Notes under the pieces: model-generated
The model's input: only the letters and a program-made list of their open reading frames with translations
Database searches by the model: none
Told to the model about the DNA's origin: nothing
Assembly (NCBI RefSeq): GCF_008974265.1
Contig: NZ_BKZW01000003.1
Location: 372,001 to 436,000 of the forward strand
DNA: 64,000 nt
DNA from: Dictyobacter vulcani
Lineage (GTDB): Bacteria; Chloroflexota; Ktedonobacteria; Ktedonobacterales; Ktedonobacteraceae
Direction of reading: 5' to 3'
Translations under genes and position numbers: made by a program
Part shown: positions 7,796-16,274 of the stretch, piece by piece
Layout: the number at the start of each line of letters is the position of its first letter
How positions within the stretch are numbered: the first letter of the stretch is position 1

Positions 7796-8890
7796 ATGGA
7801 ATTGCAGTCATCACAAAGCGATGAGGTTCTGGCAAAGATTGAGCGGAGTCGGCAGGCCCGACGGCATAAGTTCTACCTGCGTGATGAGCATGTCACGTTG
7901 AGCCATGGCAGCGGCGGCAAGGCTACCCATAATTTGATCGAAGGAATTTTCGCACCCGCCTTTGCCAATGTGGTACTGGATCGTATGGAGGATGCCGCTC
8001 AACTCACATTGGGAGGATTGCGACTGGCTTTTACCACGGATAGCTATGTGGTCAATCCACTTTTTTTTGCCGGTGGTGATATTGGTCAGCTAGCCGTGCA
8101 TGGCACCATTAATGATCTTGCCATGGCCGGGGCCGATCCTCTATACCTCTCGGTCGGCATGATCCTTGAAGAAGGTTTTCCGATGGAATCCTTGCGCCGC
8201 ATCGTGACTTCGATGGCACAGGCCGCTCGGGACGCGGGCGTGTTGATCGTGACTGGCGATACCAAGGTTGTCCAGCGTGGTAAAGCTGATGGCATCTTTA
8301 TCAATACCGCGGGCGTCGGAACGGTCCGGGCCGCCGCTGAACTGGGACAAACCCAGGTACGGACCGGTGATCGTGTCCTGTTGAGCGGTGCGGTTGGTGA
8401 CCATGGCGTGGCGATCATGCTGGCCCGCGAAGAACTCGATATAGAGACCGACGTGCAGAGTGATAGTGCGCCGCTTCATACCCTGGTTGCTAGCTTGCTC
8501 GATAACGTGGGTGGAGCGATCCACTGTTTTAGAGATCCTACCCGGGGCGGGATTGCGACTGCCCTTAACGAGATTGCCCTGAGCGCTGAACTCTCAATTG
8601 CCCTGGATGAGCAGGCTATCCCGGTACATGCAGGCGTACGGGGTGCCTGTGAAATCCTTGGGCTGGATCCACTGACCATCGCCAATGAAGGTAAACTGCT
8701 GGCGATTGTAGCTCCTGAAGCCGAGCAGCAGGCGCTCAAAGTCATGCGTGCTCATCCGCTTGGGAAAGAAGCCATGGTCATCGGTACTGTCCAGGCAGAG
8801 CCTGCGGGCATGGTCTTCCTGCGTACCGATATTGGCGGCACCCGTGTCCTGGATATGCTGGTAGGAGATCCCTTACCGCGTATTTGTTAA
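7796..8890 (+). CDS. hypE: carbamoyl dehydratase HypE
   Basis: 364 residues. HypE dehydrates the carbamoyl group on its C-terminal Cys to give the cyanide ligand. It ends in PRIC, the required terminal Cys. The AIR-synthase-like fold is seen in HGSGGKATH (about residues 40-48), TDSYVV, 'GTINDLAMAGA', TGDTKVV and RDPTRGGIATALNE. The N-terminus is about 25 residues longer than usual, charged and Gln/Ser-rich. The SD (GGAGG) precedes ATG 7796. Last gene of the operon. Confidence 0.97.
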   Translation: MELQSSQSDEVLAKIERSRQARRHKFYLRDEHVTLSHGSGGKATHNLIEGIFAPAFANVVLDRMEDAAQLTLGGLRLAFTTDSYVVNPLFFAGGDIGQLAVHGTINDLAMAGADPLYLSVGMILEEGFPMESLRRIVTSMAQAARDAGVLIVTGDTKVVQRGKADGIFINTAGVGTVRAAAELGQTQVRTGDRVLLSGAVGDHGVAIMLAREELDIETDVQSDSAPLHTLVASLLDNVGGAIHCFRDPTRGGIATALNEIALSAELSIALDEQAIPVHAGVRGACEILGLDPLTIANEGKLLAIVAPEAEQQALKVMRAHPLGKEAMVIGTVQAEPAGMVFLRTDIGGTRVLDMLVGDPLPRIC

Positions 8891-8905
8891 TGTGCTGATG
8901 AGAGC

Positions 8906-8943
8906 GGTATTCCTCCTTCTGTATTCATAGAAAGAGGAATACC
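8906..8943 (+). terminator. hairpin ending the hydrogenase accessory operon
   Basis: GGTATTCCTC at 8906-8915 pairs perfectly with GAGGAATACC at 8934-8943 around an 18-base loop, 15 bases after the hypE stop. There is no long U tract after it, so it could be a factor-assisted terminator or a stabilising 3' hairpin. Confidence 0.55.
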
Positions 8944-8985
8944 TATATACTCTATACATGTGCTATAAAGATCAGAGGTGGCCTA

Positions 8986-9168
8986 TTACGATGCTGGTTG
9001 AATAACTTTTTCGGCCCGCATCTGTTTCACTGGAACTTCTATTTTGATCCAGGTATCACAATCGGAACAACGGAACAATGTACGATCATATGTAGCAGGT
9101 TTCGAGCGATTATAGCTGGCATCTTTACGGACAATGTTCATATTTTTATTGCATATTGGACAGTTCAT
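8986..9168 (-). CDS. small zinc-ribbon protein
   Basis: 60 residues. Two Cys pairs, CPIC at residues 3-6 and CSDC at 34-37, give a treble-clef or zinc-ribbon pattern in a basic protein. The SD GAGAGGAAG lies directly before the ATG at 9168. It is convergent with the hydrogenase operon. Partner and role are unknown; such small ribbons often bind nucleic acid or act as assembly factors. Confidence 0.6.
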   Translation of the reverse strand: MNCPICNKNMNIVRKDASYNRSKPATYDRTLFRCSDCDTWIKIEVPVKQMRAEKVIQPAS

Positions 9169-9395
9169 ACTTCCTCTCCCCTCAATCCTCTAAATTTATC
9201 GTCCCCTATTACATAGTATACTGATACATGCAATTCTACTTGTGAGGTTTTGGGGAGGATCCAGGGAGGTTTTGCAAATTCATTTTGGTGTGTTGTGTGT
9301 TGGATGTAACCAGGAAGGGGAACGAGGCGTGTTGGAACTGTTGACACGAAACATAAAAAAGTACTGAGTTCCTGATGATGAAAGGATAAAGTGTG

Positions 9396-9759
9396 ATGAG
9401 TGATTTTATCCAGCAATATGCCCCTGATCCAAATCCCATTCCGCAGCCCGTGCGGAACGGCAGCGGAGCCACCGATCCTGGTCCCAGGAACGTCGTATTG
9501 GATCGACTGAATCCAAATACGCTAGCCCCACCTGGCTGGTGATGTTGGCTATATTCCTTTTGCCATGGGTCACTACATTGAGAATACCGGCAACACCACC
9601 CTGCGCTTCCTCGAAATATTCAAAAGCGACCATTTCGCTGACGTACCGCTCAACCAATGGATGGCGCTGACTCCACCAGAATTGGTCCAGGCCCATCTGA
9701 ACCTGAACCAGACTGTCATGAACTCCCTACAGAAGCAGAAACATCCCATAGTGAAATAG
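9396..9759 (+). pseudogene. relic of a bicupin oxalate decarboxylase, central part deleted
   Basis: ATG 9396 opens a frame reading MSDFIQQYAPDPNPIPQPV and then 'GPRNVVLDRLNPNTLAPP', the usual N-terminus of oxalate decarboxylase-type bicupins, before a stop at about 9542. In a different frame immediately after, bases 9541-9759 encode GDVGYIPFAMGHYIENTGN, 'LRFLEIFKSDHFADV' and 'LNQWMALTPPELVQAHLNL', the conserved C-terminus of the same family. The middle, including both cupin metal sites apart from the last His (in GHYIENTG), is missing. A single internal deletion of several hundred bases, with the ends joined near 9540, explains this. It is not functional as a decarboxylase. Confidence 0.85.
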
Positions 9760-9799
9760 CCACCTGCCAGCGTTAGTGCTGATCAAAACCTGTTTATAC

Positions 9800-9826
9800 A
9801 ATGGAACGGTGTTCATCCGTTCCATT
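9800..9826. terminator. hairpin after the oxalate decarboxylase relic
   Basis: AATGGAACGG (9800-9809) pairs perfectly with CCGTTCCATT (9817-9826) around a 7-base loop and is followed by CTTATTTATT. It is likely the original terminator of the now deleted gene. Confidence 0.6.
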
Positions 9827-9898
9827 CTTATTTATTGACTCCCCTTTCCCCTTTCCCCACCAAGAGTAACCTCCTGGATATTGTGCGCAAAGCCTATA

Positions 9899-9927
9899 TT
9901 GACAGATTTGCTTGTTACGGTTAAGCT
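9899..9927 (+). promoter_or_regulatory. candidate promoter of the RNA-repair cassette
   Basis: TTGACA (9899-9904) is followed after 17 bases by TAAGCT (9922-9927), about 85 bases before the ligase start. The -35 box is perfect and the -10 box is weak. Confidence 0.3.
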
Positions 9928-10013
9928 TGCATGCAAAATGAGATAAATAATTACTGGATAAAAATGAAACTGGAAACCGTATACATATCCTGTATCTCGA
10001 AGGAGATTACAAC

Positions 10014-11072
10014 GTGGCAAATGCAGCAAGTGTCATTGACCTTCCATCTTTCCAGGAGCGGCAAGCGCAAGGACTGATCACCGTTCGTTTTCATCCGAAG
10101 CATGATTTGCTGATCTGGAACTATACCCCCAAATGTCAGTATGAACAGGCCTGGGATGAGGTAACCATGCAGGCACGTGGTCTGATTACCGAGACTGATG
10201 GCACCATTATTGCACGACCATTTCGTAAATTCATGAATATTGAACAGCACCAGGGACCACTGCCGCTGGAACCGTTTAAGGCTACCGAGAAGATGGATGG
10301 TAGTCTGTTGATTGTGAGCACCTATAAAGGTGAAAGAATCGTCGCGACGCGTGGCAGCTTTATCAGTGAACAGGCACTAAAAGCGAACGAGATTATCGCT
10401 AAACGCTATGAAAATTTTGAATTTCTGCCGGCATATACGTATCTTTTTGAAGTAATTTATCCAGCTAATCGGATTGTTGTTGATTATGGCAATACTGAAG
10501 ACCTCACTTTGCTGGCGATCATTCACACCGCGTCAGGTGAAGAAAAAGATATCCATCATCCAACCTACAGCACAAACTTGCTGTTTCCTATAGTGAAATA
10601 TTATGATGGCATTGCTGATGTGGAGGCCCTCAGACGGCTAGAGGAAGCCAATCGAGAGGGATTTGTGCTGTGCTTTGAGAGTGGTTTGCGTTTGAAGGTA
10701 AAGTTCTCGGAATACCTGCGCTTGCATCGGCTGATGACGAATGTGAATGCCCGGCTAATCTGGGAAATCCTGAAAGATAATCAGTCGCTAGAGCCGCTCT
10801 TAGATCGCGTGCCAGATGAATTTTATGCCTGGGTGAAAAAAATATCCAGCGATTTGCAAAGCCAGTTTCAGGCAATTGAACAAGAGTGTATACTAGAGCT
10901 TAATCAGGTGAAAGATCTGCCAACGCGTAAGGAACAGGCGGCGATCATTGCCACAAAAAAATATCGTGCTGTGATTTTTTCCATGCTTGACAACAAAAAA
11001 TATCAGGATGCCATCTGGAGACTGATCTATCCATCCGCATCCCGACCATTCTGGATTGATGAAGACCAATGA
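10014..11072 (+). CDS. T4 Rnl1-like RNA ligase
   Basis: 352 residues from GTG 10014, which has a strong SD (AAGGAG, 10000-10005). The nucleotidyl-transferase motif I is EKMDGSLL with catalytic Lys93. 'RGSFISEQALKANE' (about 112-125) resembles the segment after motif I in phage T4 RNA ligase 1, and 'YLFEVIYPANRIVVDY' is motif III/IIIa-like. The length (T4 Rnl1 has 374) and order fit an Rnl1-type ATP-dependent RNA ligase, which seals 5'-phosphate to 3'-hydroxyl ends, classically in cleaved tRNA anticodon loops. It overlaps the kinase/phosphatase gene by 4 bases, so the two act together. Confidence 0.85.
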   Translation: MANAASVIDLPSFQERQAQGLITVRFHPKHDLLIWNYTPKCQYEQAWDEVTMQARGLITETDGTIIARPFRKFMNIEQHQGPLPLEPFKATEKMDGSLLIVSTYKGERIVATRGSFISEQALKANEIIAKRYENFEFLPAYTYLFEVIYPANRIVVDYGNTEDLTLLAIIHTASGEEKDIHHPTYSTNLLFPIVKYYDGIADVEALRRLEEANREGFVLCFESGLRLKVKFSEYLRLHRLMTNVNARLIWEILKDNQSLEPLLDRVPDEFYAWVKKISSDLQSQFQAIEQECILELNQVKDLPTRKEQAAIIATKKYRAVIFSMLDNKKYQDAIWRLIYPSASRPFWIDEDQ

Positions 11073-11917
11073 AAAAAGTTCTTTTTCTCAAGGGCTTACC
11101 AGCGTCTGGTAAGTCGACGTATGCCAAAAAGCTGGTGTCTGATCAGCCAGGCAGATACAAGCGTATCTCTAAGGATGATCTTAGAGCCATGGTGGATAAT
11201 GGGAAGTGGAGTAAAGGCAACGAAAAGTTTATCCTCAAGGTAAGGGATAATCTGATCCTTTTAGCTCTTGAGGAAGGCTATCAGCCGATCGTTGATGATA
11301 CCAACCTGCATCCCAAGCATGAGCAGGCTATCCGCGAGCTAGTGCGCGGCCAGGCGACGGTAGAAGTGAAATCTTTCACGGATGTCCCATTAGAAACCTG
11401 TATTGAGCGCGATCGCCAGCGGCCCAACTATGTTGGTGAACAGGTGATTCGTAAAATGTATCAGGATTTCTTGCAGGTTGTGCCGCCCACTATTGAGGAT
11501 GATCCCACATTGCCAAAAGCGATTATCTGCGATCTTGACGGTACCCTGGCGATACTCAATGGTCGTAATCCATATGACGCCGAGGAGTGTGAGCAAGATC
11601 TACTCAGTGAGCATATCGCCAATATCGTACGCTTTTATAGCCAGACAGTGCATGTATTACTGTTATCTGGTCGCAAAGAGTGCCATCGTTCACAAACTAT
11701 GCGCTGGCTCGCGCAGCATAATATTCCCTATACTTCACTGTGGATGAGACAGGACGACGACACTCGCAAAGATTCTTTTGTCAAAGAAGACATTTATCGA
11801 GAACATATTCAGGGAAAATATGCGATTCAATTTTGTCTCGATGATCGCAACTCGATTGTGAATTTATGGAGATCTCTAGGATTGATCTGCCTGCAAGTTG
11901 CCGATGGCGATTTTTAG
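11069..11917 (+). CDS. T4 Pnkp-like polynucleotide kinase / 3'-phosphatase
   Basis: 282 residues; ATG 11069 overlaps the ligase stop. The N-terminal kinase has P-loop GLPASGKST (residues 9-17), then 'SKDDLRAM' and 'DDTNL', the T4 Pnkp pattern. The C-terminal HAD phosphatase has DLDGTLA (about 154-160, nucleophile first Asp), 'LLSGRKE' (motif II) and 'CLDDR' (motif IV). The domain order kinase-phosphatase and the length match phage T4 Pnkp (301 residues). It would convert 2',3'-cyclic phosphate/5'-OH RNA ends to ligatable ends for the upstream ligase. This suggests repair of ribotoxin-cut tRNA. Confidence 0.9.
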   Translation: MKKVLFLKGLPASGKSTYAKKLVSDQPGRYKRISKDDLRAMVDNGKWSKGNEKFILKVRDNLILLALEEGYQPIVDDTNLHPKHEQAIRELVRGQATVEVKSFTDVPLETCIERDRQRPNYVGEQVIRKMYQDFLQVVPPTIEDDPTLPKAIICDLDGTLAILNGRNPYDAEECEQDLLSEHIANIVRFYSQTVHVLLLSGRKECHRSQTMRWLAQHNIPYTSLWMRQDDDTRKDSFVKEDIYREHIQGKYAIQFCLDDRNSIVNLWRSLGLICLQVADGDF

Positions 11918-12142
11918 AATAGAATGGGCTGTTGAGAGGCAATTTAAGCTGCTTTTCTTTGTGCATGGCACACATGGCAAATATCCCCTATAATATGAAA
12001 GAAAGATTCGCTGTAAGAAAGAGCATAGACCAACATGGAGAGGAACGCAAAGCCTGTTACCATGTCTGGTCAATCAATGTTGATCCTCACGGGGGACAGA
12101 TATCCTTGCCTGGTATGGATGGACAATAGAGAAGAGTATGCT

Positions 12143-13186
12143 ATGCGCTTTCTTAATGTAACTCATTTGGAGGATCATACGTTGTTGAAGCATCGTTTGC
12201 TGAGCATCCTGGCAATTGTCACCTCGATTGGTGCGTATTTTATGTTGCTCTTAGGAGCGGCCGTTACCAAAACTGATTCGGGTCAGGGTTGTGGTAATTC
12301 CTGGCCATTCTGCCATGGACAACTGATTCCTGATTCGGTGTCAATTGCGACGGTTTATGAATATAGCCATCGTATTATGTCTGGGGCCGATGGTTTCTTG
12401 ATTTTTGCGCTGACCGTTTTTTCCTGGTTGATGTATCGACGGGATTTCCGCATCAAATTATTTGGTTTTATGAGCCTCTTCTTTGTGGTCTTACAGGCTA
12501 TTCTGGGCGCGCTAACCGTTATGTATGAAGGCACGTATGCTAAAGATGGACTGCTCTCATTACATTTTGGTTTTTCTTTAATTTCTTTTGCCAGCGTGAT
12601 CCTGTTGACCATGCGCATCATGCAATTAAAGCAGGTTACTCCGGAGAACCCCGAGCGCACAGCGCAGCAAATCTCTCCGATCTCTAAAGGGATGCAGATT
12701 GTGGTCTGGGCTGTGACCGCCTATACCTATGTGGTGGTTTACACGGGAGCCCTGGTACGGCACTCTTCGGCTACGCTGGCCTGTGGTGAGCAGTTCCCAA
12801 CCTGCGGGGCTACCTATTTTCCGAATATTTTCACGGCCGCAGGCATTCAGGTCATGCACCGCTATGCCGCCAGTAGCATCTGGTTGTTATTACTGGTCTT
12901 GATGATCGTACTGATTCGCGTGGCTCGTGATCGCCGTGATTTAGTCTGGGGGAGCCTGTGGGCATTTGTCCTGGTTTCTTTGCAAGCCATGAGCGGTATG
13001 GCCACGGTCCTGAGTGGAGCCCAACTGCTGGTCTCACTTCTGCATACCACCATTATTGCCGTTCTCTTCTCAGTTCTGTGTTATCTGTGTGTACAGGTCG
13101 AGTGGCCCTGGAAGCGGCACGTCGTGAATACACGTCCAGTGATCGCCACTGAGAGCTCAAAAGAATACCTGCACGAGACCGTCTAA
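12143..13186 (+). CDS. ctaA: heme A synthase (COX15/CtaA)
   Basis: 347 residues from ATG 12143 (AGAAGAG upstream); an in-frame ATG at 12119 is an alternative. Eight hydrophobic spans are arranged as two four-helix halves. Conserved His residues occur in 'YSHRIMSG', 'LHFGFSLISF', 'MHRYAASS' and 'LHTTII'. The two extracytoplasmic Cys pairs CGNSWPFC (C50/C57) and CGEQFPTC are the Bacillus/Chloroflexota type. It oxidises heme O to heme A for cytochrome oxidase. No ctaB or oxidase genes are adjacent. Confidence 0.92.
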   Translation: MRFLNVTHLEDHTLLKHRLLSILAIVTSIGAYFMLLLGAAVTKTDSGQGCGNSWPFCHGQLIPDSVSIATVYEYSHRIMSGADGFLIFALTVFSWLMYRRDFRIKLFGFMSLFFVVLQAILGALTVMYEGTYAKDGLLSLHFGFSLISFASVILLTMRIMQLKQVTPENPERTAQQISPISKGMQIVVWAVTAYTYVVVYTGALVRHSSATLACGEQFPTCGATYFPNIFTAAGIQVMHRYAASSIWLLLLVLMIVLIRVARDRRDLVWGSLWAFVLVSLQAMSGMATVLSGAQLLVSLLHTTIIAVLFSVLCYLCVQVEWPWKRHVVNTRPVIATESSKEYLHETV

Positions 13187-13203
13187 GTCGTTCTCGGGTA
13201 AGT

Positions 13204-13262
13204 AAAAGTAGAATAAAACGCCGGCCAACAGTTTTCGTTGGCCGGCGTTTTATTCTACTTTT
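13204..13262. terminator. strong bidirectional terminator between ctaA and lipoprotein gene
   Basis: A perfect 26-base-pair stem: 13204-13229 pairs with 13237-13262 around a 7-base loop. The GC-rich centre (CGCCGGCCAAC) is flanked by A/T runs on both sides, so it works for both converging genes. Confidence 0.9.
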
Positions 13263-13280
13263 ATCGCATTATGCATGGGT

Positions 13281-13781
13281 CTACATTGGCACAACTACAT
13301 CGCCCTCAGCGCCACATCCCGAGAAGTGCAGCCCATCGGCCTTTGCTGCTACTCCCGTACACGTGTAGGTTTTGGGTGTCGGCAGTTTAGCTGGCACAAC
13401 TGTATGCTGCATCGCATCGGTGACAGAACAGCTCTGGCCGTTGCGACGAATACTGAATGTATGAACGGCTAGCGTATCGATCGATGGACTGGTGAAGCCA
13501 AGTGTGGCTGGTTGGCACTTCTGATAGGCCTGCCAGAAACATGTTGCAGCCTGTTTAGCCGTGGCTGCATTCATGGGAAGACCCCGAGGTGTCATTTGTA
13601 CCTTGCCGCACTGCTGCACTTGTAGGGTTTGAGTTGGGGTTGGATTTTGAGCTCCCGCTACGCTAGAATCACACGCTGCTAATGTCGTCATAAGCAGAAG
13701 ACAACTGAGTAGCATGGCTGCCACAACTCCCTGAGTCGTCCTGTGACTCTGCCGCCAGTAGCGTTGTAATCTATGTACCAT
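13281..13781 (-). CDS. secreted lipoprotein, function unknown
   Basis: 166 residues from the ATG at 13781, chosen because AAGGAGAT lies 8 bases upstream; longer upstream starts lack a site. After a basic N-terminus (HRLQRYWRQSHR) comes a hydrophobic helix ending in the lipobox LAAC, so maturation leaves an N-terminal lipid-modified Cys. The exported part has several Cys (QQCGKV, ATCFWQAYQKCQP, SCSVTD, YTCTGV, SGCGAEGDV), likely disulfides. I do not recognise the family. Confidence 0.75.
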   Translation of the reverse strand: MVHRLQRYWRQSHRTTQGVVAAMLLSCLLLMTTLAACDSSVAGAQNPTPTQTLQVQQCGKVQMTPRGLPMNAATAKQAATCFWQAYQKCQPATLGFTSPSIDTLAVHTFSIRRNGQSCSVTDAMQHTVVPAKLPTPKTYTCTGVAAKADGLHFSGCGAEGDVVVPM

Positions 13782-13933
13782 GTATCGTATCTCCTTTGAA
13801 ACCAGTGTTCTAACTGTACTCATGATAGAAGACGATACGCACTCTGAAAAAGTTCCCAACGCACAAAGACACCTGGATGAGATTGGTTCATCCGGGTGTC
13901 AGTGAAATGATCTCTAACTGCTTCGATTTATCC

Positions 13934-14647
13934 TTATAGGGGATATACAGCAACTATACATTCCATTTCAGGCCAGCGTTCGCGTAGCAAGGTGCTCAGG
14001 GCGTGTAGACCCCATTGTTCACCGGCGGTGTGCCCGATGATGGCAACCGTTATACCTGTCTCTTGAACTGCCCGTCTGGCGGCGGGGCGGAATTGTCCGG
14101 TGATATAGAGCTGTACATCGCTGGCGGCGGCTTCTCTGATGAGCTGATCGTTCATGGCACCTACGACAGCAATGCGTTGGATATCTTTGATCTGTTTTTG
14201 ATGCATTGCTGGCTGGACCGCAAAGATGTCTGTCAACGTGGTGGTTATGGTATTGAGCGCTACTCGGGGAATATCGCCAAACATACCATAGGGAATTGTG
14301 TCGCGGAAGGCAAATGGGATTGGCCTATACATTCCTAGCTGTGTGGCCAGTCGGGGATTGTAACCAAAGGTCAGGGCGAGATCAAAGGAGAGATGATAGG
14401 CCAGCATGCCAATCCTGGCGGGCAATAGCATGGCGTCGATTTTCCAGGGACGGTGCAGGAAGAGTGCGTCCAGTTCTTGCTCATCTATCCAGTGCCCGAT
14501 TTCAGGCCATGGCTCGATTACCAATCCGATACGCCGCACTGGATTTTGGCCGGATCGATAGATACCGTGTTGATCATCCAGGAAGCGCATCACCTCCAAC
14601 TGCTGATCGAGAAAGCTGGCTATGGCCTCAAGGGTTGGATATGACAT
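13934..14647 (-). CDS. NIF3-family dinuclear-metal protein
   Basis: 237 residues from the ATG at 14647 (GAGGA upstream). NIF3/DUF34 signs are an N-terminal 'LEAIASFLDQQ', 'DALFLHRPW' with the metal-binding His, 'LPARIGMLAYHLSFD' (second His), 'IQRIAVVGAMNDQLIREA' and near the C-terminus 'AIIGHTAGEQWGLHAL' with the last His and Glu ligands. The usual D in the middle domain is replaced by context 'VQLYITGQ', close to 'D.yiTGe'. The cellular role of NIF3 proteins is unsettled (GTP cyclohydrolase I type 2-like annotation is not reliable). Confidence 0.85.
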   Translation of the reverse strand: MSYPTLEAIASFLDQQLEVMRFLDDQHGIYRSGQNPVRRIGLVIEPWPEIGHWIDEQELDALFLHRPWKIDAMLLPARIGMLAYHLSFDLALTFGYNPRLATQLGMYRPIPFAFRDTIPYGMFGDIPRVALNTITTTLTDIFAVQPAMHQKQIKDIQRIAVVGAMNDQLIREAAASDVQLYITGQFRPAARRAVQETGITVAIIGHTAGEQWGLHALSTLLRERWPEMECIVAVYPL

Positions 14648-14838
14648 ACTGCAAATTTCCTCGCTATTTTGTTCTTCTTTTTTTAAAGATAGCAAAATTG
14701 GCAGAAATCGGGGAATATATCATTCAGTAGGTACGTTGTATATAGTGTATGACATCAAAAAGAATTGTAGCGCTTCTGTGAGAAATGGTTTCTTCGAGCG
14801 TCAATCTGTGGAGAGATGTCAACACAGGAGCACAAGAT

Positions 14839-15159
14839 ATGAGACTTTACGTTGGTGGACTTCCTTATCAGACCGATGAGCAAGAGCTCCGTGACGTTTT
14901 TGGCCAGATTGGCAATGTGACTTTTGCCACGGTAATCACAGATCGTGAGACAGGCCGTAGCAAAGGTTTTGGTTTTGTAGAATTTGAAGATGATGATCAG
15001 GCTCGCGCAGCTATTGATCAGCTGAACGGTTCTATGCTGGGCAACCGCACCATTACGGTAAACGAAGCCCGTGAGCGTCCTGCTGGTGGTGGTAACCGCG
15101 GTGGTGGTTACAACGACCGTGGCGGTCAGGGTGGTGGATATCGCGGTGGTCGCTACTAA
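14839..15159 (+). CDS. RRM-type RNA-binding protein with glycine-rich tail
   Basis: 106 residues from ATG 14839 with AGGAG 8 bases upstream. A single RNA recognition motif occupies residues 1-80, with RNP2 LYVGGL (3-8) and RNP1 KGFGFVEF (about 43-50). A Gly/Arg/Tyr-rich tail follows from about residue 83. This is the architecture of cyanobacterial and Chloroflexota Rbp cold-response proteins. The 110-base leader with little else between it and NIF3 (divergent) could carry regulation. Confidence 0.92.
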   Translation: MRLYVGGLPYQTDEQELRDVFGQIGNVTFATVITDRETGRSKGFGFVEFEDDDQARAAIDQLNGSMLGNRTITVNEARERPAGGGNRGGGYNDRGGQGGGYRGGRY

Positions 15160-15181
15160 TTAGCGATATTTACGAACCGAC

Positions 15182-15222
15182 AAAGGAGCGATCAGTCTTT
15201 GACTGACCACTCCTTTTTTTTC
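15182..15222 (+). terminator. rho-independent terminator of the RRM gene
   Basis: AAAGGAG...TCAGTC pairs with GACTGA...CTCCTTT around a tiny loop with a small internal bulge, followed directly by a run of T. It starts about 23 bases after the stop. Confidence 0.88.
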
Positions 15223-15229
15223 TGTTTGT

Positions 15230-16270
15230 TTAATCGATTTTAACGACAATGGCAGTAATATTATCTGGTCCGCCGTTTTCATTGGCACGCTCAATTAATT
15301 TCTTCGAGCTTTCTTCCGGCGTATTATTTTCCACAATCAAGCGAATCTCAGTTTCCGAGATCAGACCGTGTAGACCATCGGTACAGAGCAACAGGATATC
15401 GCCAGTTTTTACCTGGATGGGAGCACTGAGATACACCTCTACCTGTTCCTTGGTACCCAGGCAGCGTGTGATGACATTGCGTGAAGGACTGGTCAGGGCT
15501 TCCTCGGCAGTCATATTTCCTTTCAGCACTTCCTGTGCTACCAGACTATGATTTTCGGCCAGCTGCTTGATCTCCTGATCAGTAATCAGGTAAGCCAGGC
15601 TATCGCCTGCATTGGCGACATAAAGTGTGTGATTATTGAGCACCATGGCGACGCAGGTGGTACCCATGGTTTTACTACTCAGTTCAGAATTTTCCCGGAT
15701 TTTAGCCTGACTTGTTTCGTAGACGACGGTATTGGCCTGCCGAAGAGCGTTGCCCAGAGCAGTGGGAATATCATTAGAGCTGTCTTGATAGTAGACTTCT
15801 TGAATCGTCTTCACGGCCAGTTCACTGGCAAGTTCGCCATATGAATGACCGCCCATCCCATCGGCGACAACGAAGAGGGCGCCTTTGGCTCTCATAATGT
15901 TATCGTTATCTGGTAATACTGCAATCAAATTATCTTCATTAGTAGGACGGGTACGACCGATATCAGTTAACTGTGCAACCTGTAAGTGTAGAGGGGCATT
16001 AAGCATCTGATACTCCTTATCGAATAGAACCAGTTTTTTTAGATGGAGAAATTGTTCAATTGAAACACTTTTAACAAAATCATAAAAAACAGTACTCCAG
16101 AAAGGTAAAAGTCGTAATGTTCCGCCAGCATCCAGCTCTTCGCGATAGCAGTCCCGAAAAGTCTGGACCATCTCCCGTCCATATTCGCGCCTGAACTCAG
16201 ATGGATAGGCCAGGAGAAGCCATTGATAGAGCCGTTCGGAACAGGATTGCATCCAGTGGAATGACGCCAT
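15230..16270 (-). CDS. PP2C-type Ser/Thr phosphatase with N-terminal PadR-partner domain
   Basis: 346 residues. Residues about 105-346 are a PPM/PP2C phosphatase: 'GRTRPTNEDN' (motif 1), 'VVADGMGGHSYGE' (metal Asp), 'NAGDSLAYL', 'LLCTDGLHGLI' and 'GGPDNITAIVV'. Residues 1-90 are not phosphatase: 'LYQWLLLAYPSEFRREYG' and 'EMVQTFRDCYREE' match the short N-terminal domain of membrane proteins encoded next to PadR regulators. The gene follows padR by 4 bases. The fusion suggests that the PadR switch controls a signalling phosphatase. No membrane helix is obvious. Confidence 0.88.
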   Translation of the reverse strand: MASFHWMQSCSERLYQWLLLAYPSEFRREYGREMVQTFRDCYREELDAGGTLRLLPFWSTVFYDFVKSVSIEQFLHLKKLVLFDKEYQMLNAPLHLQVAQLTDIGRTRPTNEDNLIAVLPDNDNIMRAKGALFVVADGMGGHSYGELASELAVKTIQEVYYQDSSNDIPTALGNALRQANTVVYETSQAKIRENSELSSKTMGTTCVAMVLNNHTLYVANAGDSLAYLITDQEIKQLAENHSLVAQEVLKGNMTAEEALTSPSRNVITRCLGTKEQVEVYLSAPIQVKTGDILLLCTDGLHGLISETEIRLIVENNTPEESSKKLIERANENGGPDNITAIVVKID

Positions 16271-16274
16271 ACGT

